Source: JBBTCX01 sp038043045 (lineage in GTDB: Bacteria > Planctomycetota > Phycisphaerae > UBA1845). From it: a DNA stretch of 12,816 bases. Each line of letters opens with the position of its first letter. Position 1 is the first letter of the stretch. Below are positions 6,957 to 12,816 of the stretch, piece after piece. Made by a program: the position numbers and the translations under genes. The stretch is taken from the NCBI GenBank assembly GCA_038043045.1, contig JBBTCX010000145.1:1-12816 (forward strand), written 5' to 3'. The notes below the pieces were generated by a model. It made no database searches. It was not told the DNA's origin and saw only the letters and a list, made by a program, of their open reading frames with translations.

Positions 6957-8438
6957 TTACACTACCGCGACCTCTCTATTAAATTTGTCGATTTGACGAT
7001 CCCACTCCTCCACTTGGGTATAGGTTTCCGCCCAGAAATCCGGCTCCCAAAGGGCACGTAGATCGTCAGTCCGCCGTTGCTGTTGTTCAACCCAAGTAAA
7101 ATACTTGAGGTTGTGCAGCGCCTTGCGATCCACGAACGACAATTCACGAAGATGATCCGTCGTGATTCCCTCCAAATAACGGGCGGTGTGTGCGACGGCA
7201 TCCGAGTCCCGATACGGCCCCCTGTCCATTCGATATTCCGCAATTCTCGAGCCATAGAGTTCCATCGAATCGGTCAATGGAATGAACACCACGTCACGCG
7301 AATTCATTTCATAATACTTCGACGTTTTGATGGCCGCGAGAAGATTGCAAATGCTAGAAATCCCGATGTCTGGAAGGCGGTCCAGGGTTTCCCGCGAAAC
7401 GCCGCAGCGTTCGAGATGAGACCTACCGACATCTTCATTGAAAAGTCTGATGAGGCTAACGCATTGTTCATCGTCGATCGCCGAGACCAAGTCGGTGTTT
7501 CGCACATTATGAATCCAAGGCACGTGCTTGTCGCCGATGCCTTCTATTCGGTGATCTCCAAAACCGCACTGAAGCAAAGTCGGGCATTGCAGCGCCTCCA
7601 CCGCAACGACGCGCACATCGGCATGTTGCGACTTGAGGTAATCGCCGGCGGCGATTGTCCCCGCACTGCCCGTCGCGCTTACGAAGGCCGCCAGTCGAAG
7701 TGCCGAACGACGACCTGATTTCGTTTCCGATGACAAAGATTTAAAAATCTCGTCGACAATCCCGCCCGTGCAATGGTAATGCCAAACGGCATTGCCGAAC
7801 TCCTCGAACTGATTGAAGATCACGCATTCAGGCCGTGTTTTTCGAATTTCCCAACACTTGTCGTAAATCTCCTTGACGTTTGATTCACAGCCGGGCGTGG
7901 CAATCACTTCCGCACCGATGGATCGGAGCCACTCAAATCGTTCGCGCGACATGCCTTCCGGGAGAATGGCCACCGCCGTGCAAGCGAGCACCGCGCAGTC
8001 AAACGCGCCGCCTCGACAGAAGTTACCCGTACTAGGCCAGACCGCTTTTTGAGTTGACGGATCGAATTCACCCGATACAAGCCTCGGCGCTAAACATCCG
8101 AACGCCGCGCCGACCTTGTGAGCACCGGTGGGAAAATGTTTTCCGACGATCCCGATGATGCGGGCCGGTGTGTGGGTCAAGCTCGAAGGAAACTCGATCC
8201 AATTTCCGTTGTTAAACCCGCCACCGGACGCGACCGGTTCGTTTTTCCAGGTGATCCGAAACAAATTGACGGGGTCGATGTCCCATAGGCCGACTTTGCT
8301 CAGCCGATCCTTTATCGCTTGTGGAATAGTCGTGGGGTTCATGAGTTGGCGCAGCATGGGAATGACGATCCGGCGTTCCCGACATCGCGTAATCGTTTTT
8401 TTCAGCACTTCTTCGTGCCTTCGGTCGGCAATCTTCAA
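6957..8438 (-). CDS. Fold-type II PLP enzyme, TrpB-like, function unknown
   Basis: A 493-residue pyridoxal-phosphate enzyme. Seen here: FPTGAHKVGAAFG at 102-114, with K108 the likely Schiff-base lysine in a GAHK context as in tryptophan synthase beta; PSTGNFCRGGAFD at 135-147, the Asn loop facing the cofactor; a substrate/domain segment NQFEEFGNAVWHY at 209-221; ATGSAGTIAAGDY at 255-267, the glycine-rich phosphate cup; and a charged, Trp-rich C-terminal tail of about 95 residues containing HNLKYFTWVEQQ near 442-453. It is not diaminopropionate ammonia-lyase (YgeX), which has an AFKMLGG lysine motif. The frame stays open to 8723, but a TTG at 8438 with a perfect GAGGAG site (8445-8450) six bases away gives the best start; it lies just ahead of the conserved EEVLKKTITR segment and avoids overlap with the divergent gene. 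Cotranscription with ygeW suggests it acts on the same intermediate, perhaps an amino- or ureido-substituted propionate. The reaction is unknown. Confidence 0.88.
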   Translation of the reverse strand: MKIADRRHEEVLKKTITRCRERRIVIPMLRQLMNPTTIPQAIKDRLSKVGLWDIDPVNLFRITWKNEPVASGGGFNNGNWIEFPSSLTHTPARIIGIVGKHFPTGAHKVGAAFGCLAPRLVSGEFDPSTQKAVWPSTGNFCRGGAFDCAVLACTAVAILPEGMSRERFEWLRSIGAEVIATPGCESNVKEIYDKCWEIRKTRPECVIFNQFEEFGNAVWHYHCTGGIVDEIFKSLSSETKSGRRSALRLAAFVSATGSAGTIAAGDYLKSQHADVRVVAVEALQCPTLLQCGFGDHRIEGIGDKHVPWIHNVRNTDLVSAIDDEQCVSLIRLFNEDVGRSHLERCGVSRETLDRLPDIGISSICNLLAAIKTSKYYEMNSRDVVFIPLTDSMELYGSRIAEYRMDRGPYRDSDAVAHTARYLEGITTDHLRELSFVDRKALHNLKYFTWVEQQQRRTDDLRALWEPDFWAETYTQVEEWDRQIDKFNREVAVV

Positions 8439-8444
8439 TGTCTG

Positions 8445-8450
8445 CTCCTC
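8445..8450 (-). promoter_or_regulatory. Ribosome binding site fixing a TTG start
   Basis: GAGGAG on the minus strand, six bases before TTG at 8438-8436. This is the strongest Shine-Dalgarno sequence in the window and decides the start of the TrpB-like PLP gene over the longer frame reaching 8723. Confidence 0.75.
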
Positions 8451-8465
8451 ACGGAATTCCAGGGC

Positions 8466-8538
8466 TGCGTTTCTCGGTCGGCGTAAGTATACTACGATCC
8501 TGGTGTTCGTGGCGAGTGCGGAAAACGCTTTGCGTTTC
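8466..8538. promoter_or_regulatory. Divergent promoter/operator region between the two PLP genes
   Basis: The 112-bp region (8439-8550) holds a self-complementary AGTATACT at 8486-8493, which offers TATACT as a -10 box on either strand; neither direction has a good -35. TGCGTTTC occurs twice in direct orientation (8466-8473 and 8531-8538, 65 bp apart), and AAACGC at 8523-8528 forms a perfect dyad with the second copy (AAACGCTTTGCGTTT, 8523-8537). Repeated half-sites flanking a candidate -10 look like an operator for a regulator encoded elsewhere. The repeats are seen; promoter and operator roles are inferred. Confidence 0.35.
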
Positions 8539-8549
8539 AGGTTAGGATC
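8496..8549 (+). promoter_or_regulatory. Stem masking the ribosome site of the threonine-synthase-like gene
   Basis: GATCCT (8496-8501) is perfectly complementary to AGGATC (8544-8549), which contains the AGGA ribosome site one to four bases from the ATG at 8551. Three G-U pairs could lengthen the stem. The enclosed loop contains the AAACGC/GCGTTT hairpin (8523-8537). If the transcript starts at or upstream of 8496, the ribosome site would be paired. Regulatory meaning is inference. Confidence 0.33.
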
Positions 8550-8550
8550 T

Positions 8551-9780
8551 ATGGCGTTCATCATAAAACTGACCTGTGTTTGTTGCGGTGCGGAGTATCG
8601 CGAGGGTGAAGCGCTTACGTGTGGGCGTTGTGGGCCGGACGAGGGGATTCTTGACGTCGTGTTCGACCTGCCGCGAGTCGGACAATCCTTGACGCCATCA
8701 TCGCTGTCCACCAGGCCGCTCACTCATTGGCGATACCGCGAGCTCCTCCCTTTGGAAGTGGATTCGTGTCGGGATGACTTGGTTGTCGGATCGACGCCGC
8801 TCATCGAAGCTCCAAGATTGGCCGAGGCACTTGGAGTCGGTCGAATTCGACTGAAAGACGAGGGCCGAAGTGCGTCGGCATCCTTCAAAGATCGGGCGAG
8901 CTCGATCGGCGTTGCCCGAGCTCTCCAAGAAGGAGCAGACGCCATTGCGTGCGCATCCACTGGAAATGCGGCAAGTAGCTTGGCCCACTGTGCGGCTGTT
9001 GTAGGTTTGCCATGCAATATCTTTGTGCCAAAGAATGTCCCTGAGGGGAAGCTCGGTCAACTTTTGGCCTATGGCGCCCGGGTCTTCAAAGTTCTGGATA
9101 CCTATGCGAAGGCCTATGAACTATGCAACGAAGCCTGCGCGCGTTTCGGATGGTACAATCGCAACTGCGCCATCAATCCGTATCTTGTCGAAGGGAAGAA
9201 GACGGGTGGGTTGGAGTTGGCCGAGCAGTGCACAAACGACCCACCCGATTGGGTTTCGGTGAGCGTTGGTGATGGATGTACGATTGCCGGAATCGCAAAG
9301 GGACTCATGCAAATGAAGTCTATCGGACTCGTTGACTGGTCCGCGCGGGTGCTCGGTGTGCAAGCCGTCGGTGTCGCTCCGATCGCGCGAGCTTTCGAGA
9401 CCGGGCGTTTGGAAAGCAGTCACGGCGGCGATACCTACGCGGACAGCATTAACTGCCCGGTGCCAAGGAATTGGCGCAAAGCCGTCCATGGAGTTCGAGA
9501 AAGCAGCGGTGCGTTTGTTACCGTGGACGATTCGCAGATAAAGGAAGCCGTGCGCATGACCGGGCGATTGTCGGGCGTCTTTGCCGAGCCTGCCGCCGCA
9601 GCTGCCGTGGCCGGGGTGACCGAGGCCGTTCGCCTAGGGATCATAGATCGCCGATCATCCGTCGTCGTCATGATCACCGGAAATGGTCTGAAGGACATCG
9701 CGGGTGCTTTGGGCGCGCTTGGAAAACCGCATGAAATAAAGCCGAGCCTCGATGAAGTAGCGCGCATCGCCGGTAGTTGA
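8551..9780 (+). CDS. Threonine-synthase-like PLP enzyme with N-terminal zinc ribbon
   Basis: A 409-residue fold-type II PLP enzyme. Residues 9-27 carry two Cys pairs (CVCC at 9-12 and CGRC at 24-27), a rubredoxin-like zinc knuckle seen in many threonine synthases. Then come STPLIEAPRL at 81-90, SASASFKDRASS at 107-118 with K113 the likely PLP lysine, ASTGNAASS at 135-143, SVGDGCTIAGI at 238-248 (phosphate cup), FAEPAAAAAVAG at 344-355 and TGNGLKD at 376-382, typical of threonine synthase. The start at 8551 has AGGA just upstream and keeps the zinc ribbon at the N-terminus; the open frame back to 8128 is the antisense of the divergent gene. No homoserine pathway gene is nearby. Its stop lies 23 bp before the chosen ssnA start, so I infer a catabolic beta- or gamma-elimination or replacement role on a purine-derived amino acid. 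True threonine synthase activity cannot be excluded. Confidence 0.86.
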   Translation: MAFIIKLTCVCCGAEYREGEALTCGRCGPDEGILDVVFDLPRVGQSLTPSSLSTRPLTHWRYRELLPLEVDSCRDDLVVGSTPLIEAPRLAEALGVGRIRLKDEGRSASASFKDRASSIGVARALQEGADAIACASTGNAASSLAHCAAVVGLPCNIFVPKNVPEGKLGQLLAYGARVFKVLDTYAKAYELCNEACARFGWYNRNCAINPYLVEGKKTGGLELAEQCTNDPPDWVSVSVGDGCTIAGIAKGLMQMKSIGLVDWSARVLGVQAVGVAPIARAFETGRLESSHGGDTYADSINCPVPRNWRKAVHGVRESSGAFVTVDDSQIKEAVRMTGRLSGVFAEPAAAAAVAGVTEAVRLGIIDRRSSVVVMITGNGLKDIAGALGALGKPHEIKPSLDEVARIAGS

Positions 9781-9803
9781 GTCGGTGCAATGGATTGTTC
9801 TTG

Positions 9804-11144
9804 ATGGGTATCGTTCTCACCAATGCGCTCCTTGTCGACATCGACCCCCTTCGCGTCGACGCGTGCGAATTACGGATCGACGGTGGGCGAATCGTTGCCA
9901 GGAATGCACGAATCGCCACGGAACCCGGCGACGAGATCGTGAACTGTGGTGGCGGGGTCATCCTGCCCGGTTTGGTCAATGGTCACACGCATTTGTATTC
10001 CGCCTTGGCCGTGGGAATGCCCGCTCCGGCGAATACTCCTCGAAACTTTTTAGAAATATTGAAGTTCGTCTGGTGGCGCTTGGACCAAGCGCTCGATGTC
10101 GAATCCATCGTAGTCTCGGCCCGAATCGGCGCGATTCAGGCGCTTCGTTGCGGAACGACAACATTTATCGATCACCACGCATCGCCGAATTGCATCTCCG
10201 GCTCGCTCGACTTGATTGAACGAGGAATTTCAGAGGTGGGTCTGCGCGGAGTGATGTGCTACGAAACAACGGATCGACATGGCCGGTTAGGCCGTAAGGC
10301 CGGGTTAGACGAGAATCGCCGCTATCTGGACAAATGTCGCAACTCGCGCGACGGGCGTTTCGCAGCAATGGTCGGTGCCCATGCATCCTTCACCTTGGAA
10401 GACGACTCGCTCGACGCACTCACCGACATGGCCGTTTCGTTCGACACCGGCGTGCATATTCATGTGGCAGAGGATCCGTGTGATGACGAAGACGCTCGAT
10501 CACGCCGTCAACCGAACGATGCACACGCTGTTTCGAGTCATGCACTCATCGATCGACTTGAACGTCATGGTCTACTTCGATCGAAGTCTATTCTTGCACA
10601 CGGTACCCATTTAACTTCAGAATCCGTAGCGAGATTGAACGAAGCCGGTGTGACGCTCGCGCACAACGCGCGGTCGAACATGAACAACGCGGTTGGATAT
10701 GCGCCGATGGCTGCGTTTTGTTGCCCGGTCATGCTCGGCACGGATGGCATCGGCGGGGACATGTTTGCGGAAGCGAAGGCCGCGTGGATGATCTCGCGCC
10801 ACCAAAAAGCAGGGCTGACACCCGTTGACATTGTGGCCATGTTGGCCAACTCCGCCCGTCGCGCGTCGCAAGCCCTGGGAGTCACGCTTGGGAAACTGGA
10901 AGTCGGCGCCGCTGCGGACGTTGTCATCACCGACTATGTTTCATTCACGCCGCTGACGACGGAGAACTTGACCGGCCATCTTCTGTTCGGTCTGTTTTCA
11001 AACCACGTGCGATCGGTCATCGTGAACGGCGTTTGGCGGCTGCGCGATGGCTGGCTCGTTGACCTCGACCTGGCCGCGGAATGCAATAGCGCCGTGCAAG
11101 CTGCTCGATCCTTGTGGCAACGAATGTCCGCGTTGCCCTTGTAA
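9804..11144 (+). CDS. ssnA: SsnA family aminohydrolase (selenium-metabolism/purine locus)
   Basis: A 446-residue amidohydrolase-superfamily protein, close to E. coli SsnA (442) and related to guanine deaminase and chlorohydrolases. Metal ligands seen: NGHTH at 60-64 (H61, H63), HIHVAED at 218-224 with H218/H220 and catalytic E223, H266 in AHGTH, and GTDG with D314. SsnA-specific stretches are FVWWRLDQALD at 88-98, IDHHASPNCISGSLD at 122-136, NARSNMNNAVGY at 288-299 and LWQRMSAL near the end. The ATG at 9804 aligns with the E. coli N-terminus and has GGA nine bases upstream. A TTG at 9777 overlaps the preceding stop codon as TTGA and could be used for coupled translation, adding nine residues. 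SsnA is required for anaerobic urate catabolism in bacteria that carry this locus and is thought to open a purine-derived ring; the precise substrate cannot be read here. Confidence 0.96.
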   Translation: MGIVLTNALLVDIDPLRVDACELRIDGGRIVARNARIATEPGDEIVNCGGGVILPGLVNGHTHLYSALAVGMPAPANTPRNFLEILKFVWWRLDQALDVESIVVSARIGAIQALRCGTTTFIDHHASPNCISGSLDLIERGISEVGLRGVMCYETTDRHGRLGRKAGLDENRRYLDKCRNSRDGRFAAMVGAHASFTLEDDSLDALTDMAVSFDTGVHIHVAEDPCDDEDARSRRQPNDAHAVSSHALIDRLERHGLLRSKSILAHGTHLTSESVARLNEAGVTLAHNARSNMNNAVGYAPMAAFCCPVMLGTDGIGGDMFAEAKAAWMISRHQKAGLTPVDIVAMLANSARRASQALGVTLGKLEVGAAADVVITDYVSFTPLTTENLTGHLLFGLFSNHVRSVIVNGVWRLRDGWLVDLDLAAECNSAVQAARSLWQRMSALPL

Positions 11145-11148
11145 CGCG
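11129..11148. terminator. Stem-loop at the end of ssnA, possible terminator
   Basis: CGCGTTGC (11129-11136) pairs with GTAACGCG (11141-11148) as an 8-bp stem with one G-U pair and a CCTT loop, spanning the ssnA stop codon at the junction with the convergent mocA-like gene. No proper T-run follows; AATTTCT begins about ten bases downstream. The stem reads almost equally on the opposite strand, so it may block readthrough both ways. Confidence 0.4.
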
Positions 11149-11192
11149 CTTGACGCGAATTTCTGTTCAAATGGCTCTCGGAAACATTCCAA

Positions 11193-11801
11193 TCAAAGCA
11201 AATCGCCTGGAGTATCGATGTCTTGCATGATCCCCGGCGAGGAGCAATCGACAAGTCGAATCCGATTCGGATATGCCGCGGGCAACCGTTTCAACCCGCC
11301 GTCGCAGGCGGAAGACTCAACAAACCAGGCGTCGCTGGCCGGAAAGATGATCGGATGCCCACGACGACCCTCGCGCGACGCGACCACGATGCATTCCGGT
11401 CTGCCCATGAAAGAACCGATGCACGCATCGAAATCGACCGCGCTGATTCCCGGATGATCCCCCGGACATACCAAGTAACCGTCGCGCGGCCCGACAACTT
11501 CTCGACTGCGCCACTCGCCCATTCCGATGCGAACAGAGTCGATCATGTCCGTGGAATCGTCTTCGTTGAATGCAATCCCCACGCGCGGGTCCATGGGCGG
11601 GAGTCGTTCCAAGATGCCACGTCGTGTCACAATAATCAAGCCGGCTGCTCTCGAAGCCAACAAAGAGTCCACGACCGCGACCAACATGGGCTTCCCGCCA
11701 ACTTGCAACAGGGACTTAGCCGTCCCCATTCGACGCGAGCGACCCGCCGCCGGAACAATGGCGAAAACGCGGTGATAAAGGCCATTTTCTTGACTCAACA
11801 T
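11193..11801 (-). CDS. mocA: MocA/YgfJ-type molybdenum cofactor nucleotidyltransferase
   Basis: A 202-residue protein of the MobA-like NTP-transferase family, similar in length to E. coli YgfJ/MocA (192). It should attach a nucleotide, most likely CMP, to molybdopterin to give molybdopterin cytosine dinucleotide for xanthine-dehydrogenase-type hydroxylases. Seen here: PAAGRSRRMGTAK at 17-29, the nucleotide-binding loop in its AAG form as in MocA rather than the AGG form of MobA; CPGDHPG at 112-118, with GD as in MocA; RRGHPIIFP at 146-154; and DIDTPGDL at 194-201. The ATG at 11801 gives a family-like N-terminus; a second ATG at 11858, preceded by AGGTGA, would add 19 residues and overlap ygfK by 23 bases, suggesting coupled translation. 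It follows ygfK on the same strand, as expected for one operon. CTP preference is inferred from the motifs. Confidence 0.88.
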   Translation of the reverse strand: MLSQENGLYHRVFAIVPAAGRSRRMGTAKSLLQVGGKPMLVAVVDSLLASRAAGLIIVTRRGILERLPPMDPRVGIAFNEDDSTDMIDSVRIGMGEWRSREVVGPRDGYLVCPGDHPGISAVDFDACIGSFMGRPECIVVASREGRRGHPIIFPASDAWFVESSACDGGLKRLPAAYPNRIRLVDCSSPGIMQDIDTPGDLL

Positions 11802-11835
11802 GCCTGATCCGTCATCGCTTGCAGCCCCAGGAATT

Positions 11836-12816
11836 TCAAGTTCGCTCCCACACTGCATTCACCTGATTGATCCGCGATCGATCGCAAACGCCGGACAATA
11901 AGTGAAACATCGTGTGATAGGCCCAGAGATCAAGACGATATTCAGAGGTCAACTCAACTTGCACCGAGATTGCATGAGGAGCTTCATTAGACCCAATGAA
12001 ATCCACTGTGACGGGTCCGTCTCGAAACTGCCTTCTACCTCCGCCGACATCAACGGACAATTCGAACTCGCGGCCCCGAATTCGTCCGCGTATCCAGCGT
12101 CTATCCTCCTCTTGTCCGACCACGAATCCATCGCGTGGCGACGCGCGGAACCAAGACTCCAAACTGCCGAAAAACGACGGCTTCTTGATGTAAGGGCCGC
12201 CATACTCGGGACAAAACGTATCGCAATTGCCGCATTCGTTGCAAAAGTCGGCGAAGCAGGCAATCTGAATCGATTGTTCAATGGCGAACCGTCGGGCCTC
12301 GTCGAATCGCCACTGGCTCGACGTTGAGACGACAATATCATGGAATTCAAAATCGACTTTCGGCGTGGGATAAGTGAAGTTGGCCGCATTAGGACAGACG
12401 GGAATACACTTGTCGCAAGTAATGCAATCGAACGTCTGCAAGTTCGATTCAATTCGTTTTGGAACCGCGCGGTTGCGATCGGCGCGATAGCGAGGTTCGT
12501 TCCGTGCAAGCTCCGCGACATGAGAAGTGTTGAGCAGGCCTGCCCAACGAACAACGGCCCCACGATCCTCAGGGTCGTGCCGCGATTCGCTTCTTAATTG
12601 GGCAACCTGCTGTTGAGCCTCGCTCTCATTACCGAAACATCGACCAATGTATTCATCCACGCACGTGGCACCAAGCGTTTGCATTTCTCGTATCAACGCT
12701 TCCAAATACTTCGCCATTCGCGCATATCCACCGGGACGCAAAAGGTCGGTACTGCTAGTGATCGGCACGAAACCGCATGCAACCATCTGCGCGAAATTTC
12801 GTCGGTCGACCCCCGC
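11836..12816 (-). CDS. ygfK: YgfK, iron-sulfur flavoprotein subunit (putative selenate reductase), C-terminal part
   Basis: The frame is open through the right edge, so only the last 326 residues of a protein normally about 1,000 long are visible; the N-terminal flavin and pyridine-nucleotide domains should lie to the right. Two ferredoxin-type 4Fe-4S cysteine sets are seen: CITCDKCIPVCP at about 131-142 and CNECGNCDTFCPEYGG at about 192-207 (counted from the window edge). Near the cut end, ITSSTDLLRPGGYARMAKY at about 19-37 matches the YgfK region just ahead of the clusters, and a beta-rich tail of about 110 residues follows. YgfK resembles glutamate-synthase-like electron-transfer flavoproteins. 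It is required for anaerobic urate breakdown in gut bacteria and is thought to reduce a purine intermediate; the selenate reductase name is historical. It is followed by the mocA-like gene after 34 bp (or a 23-base overlap). Confidence 0.95.
   Translation of the reverse strand, partial: AGVDRRNFAQMVACGFVPITSSTDLLRPGGYARMAKYLEALIREMQTLGATCVDEYIGRCFGNESEAQQQVAQLRSESRHDPEDRGAVVRWAGLLNTSHVAELARNEPRYRADRNRAVPKRIESNLQTFDCITCDKCIPVCPNAANFTYPTPKVDFEFHDIVVSTSSQWRFDEARRFAIEQSIQIACFADFCNECGNCDTFCPEYGGPYIKKPSFFGSLESWFRASPRDGFVVGQEEDRRWIRGRIRGREFELSVDVGGGRRQFRDGPVTVDFIGSNEAPHAISVQVELTSEYRLDLWAYHTMFHLLSGVCDRSRINQVNAVWERT

Noticed and set aside
6957..8438. Calling the TrpB-like PLP gene ygeX (diaminopropionate ammonia-lyase)
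   Set aside because: Its lysine motif (GAHKVG), length and C-terminal tail differ from the YgeX family (AFKMLGG motif, about 400 residues).
8488..8493. TATACT as the -10 box of the threonine-synthase-like gene
   Set aside because: No acceptable -35 is found 16-18 bp upstream, and its start point would cut the GATCCT arm. It is kept only as a low-confidence part of the divergent control region.
11223..11807. Plus-strand open frame of 194 codons opposite the mocA-like gene
   Set aside because: The minus-strand frame carries clear nucleotidyltransferase motifs; the plus-strand product has none.
1..12816. CRISPR arrays, tRNA or rRNA genes, insertion sequences
   Set aside because: No regularly spaced repeats, no cloverleaf or rRNA segments and no transposase frames or terminal inverted repeats were seen in the short gaps between genes.

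Overview
The window reads as one densely packed bacterial accessory locus for nucleobase catabolism, about 96% coding with no gap over 165 bp. Eleven genes are supported, two of them cut by the window edges. They lie in six short transcription units that alternate strand. There is no rRNA, tRNA, CRISPR array, transposase or regulator gene. Base composition looks moderately high in GC, and one gene very probably starts with TTG. The phylum cannot be assigned from the sequence. The gene order and the two unusual PLP enzymes show it is not the enterobacterial version of this locus.

Left end (1-2570): the 3' part of a methylmalonate/malonate-semialdehyde dehydrogenase gene (mmsA type) is followed 6 bp later by an NCS1 nucleobase/hydantoin/allantoin-type transporter. 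A cytosine deaminase of the yeast Fcy1 type converges on them. Together these suggest import and breakdown of pyrimidines, with the dehydrogenase finishing the reductive pathway. Middle (2731-8438): adenine deaminase and YgeY (M20 hydrolase) run on the plus strand. They converge with a minus-strand pair, a TrpB-like fold-type II PLP enzyme followed by YgeW (knotted carbamoyltransferase). Right end (8551-12816): a zinc-ribbon threonine-synthase-like PLP enzyme followed by SsnA on the plus strand, converging with YgfK (C-terminal part only) and a MocA/YgfJ-type nucleotidyltransferase on the minus strand.

YgeY, YgeW, SsnA, YgfK and MocA/YgfJ are hallmark proteins of the selenium-dependent molybdenum hydroxylase / anaerobic purine (urate) degradation locus known from E. 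coli yge-ygf and from gut anaerobes. Inferred logic: the two deaminases funnel bases to hypoxanthine and uracil; an MCD-type molybdenum hydroxylase expected just outside the window oxidises purines; YgfK, SsnA and YgeY open and trim the rings; YgeW handles a carbamoyl/ureido group; a PLP enzyme releases ammonia and a keto acid. The notable variation is that the usual PLP enzyme, diaminopropionate ammonia-lyase (YgeX), is not in the window. Two unrelated PLP enzymes are present instead, each paired in an operon with a hallmark gene and transcribed divergently from a shared 112-bp region.

The short intergenic regions carry inverted repeats that abut or bury ribosome binding sites. The clearest is an 81-bp nested dyad ending exactly at the cytosine deaminase start codon. 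These are candidates for cis-acting translational control.
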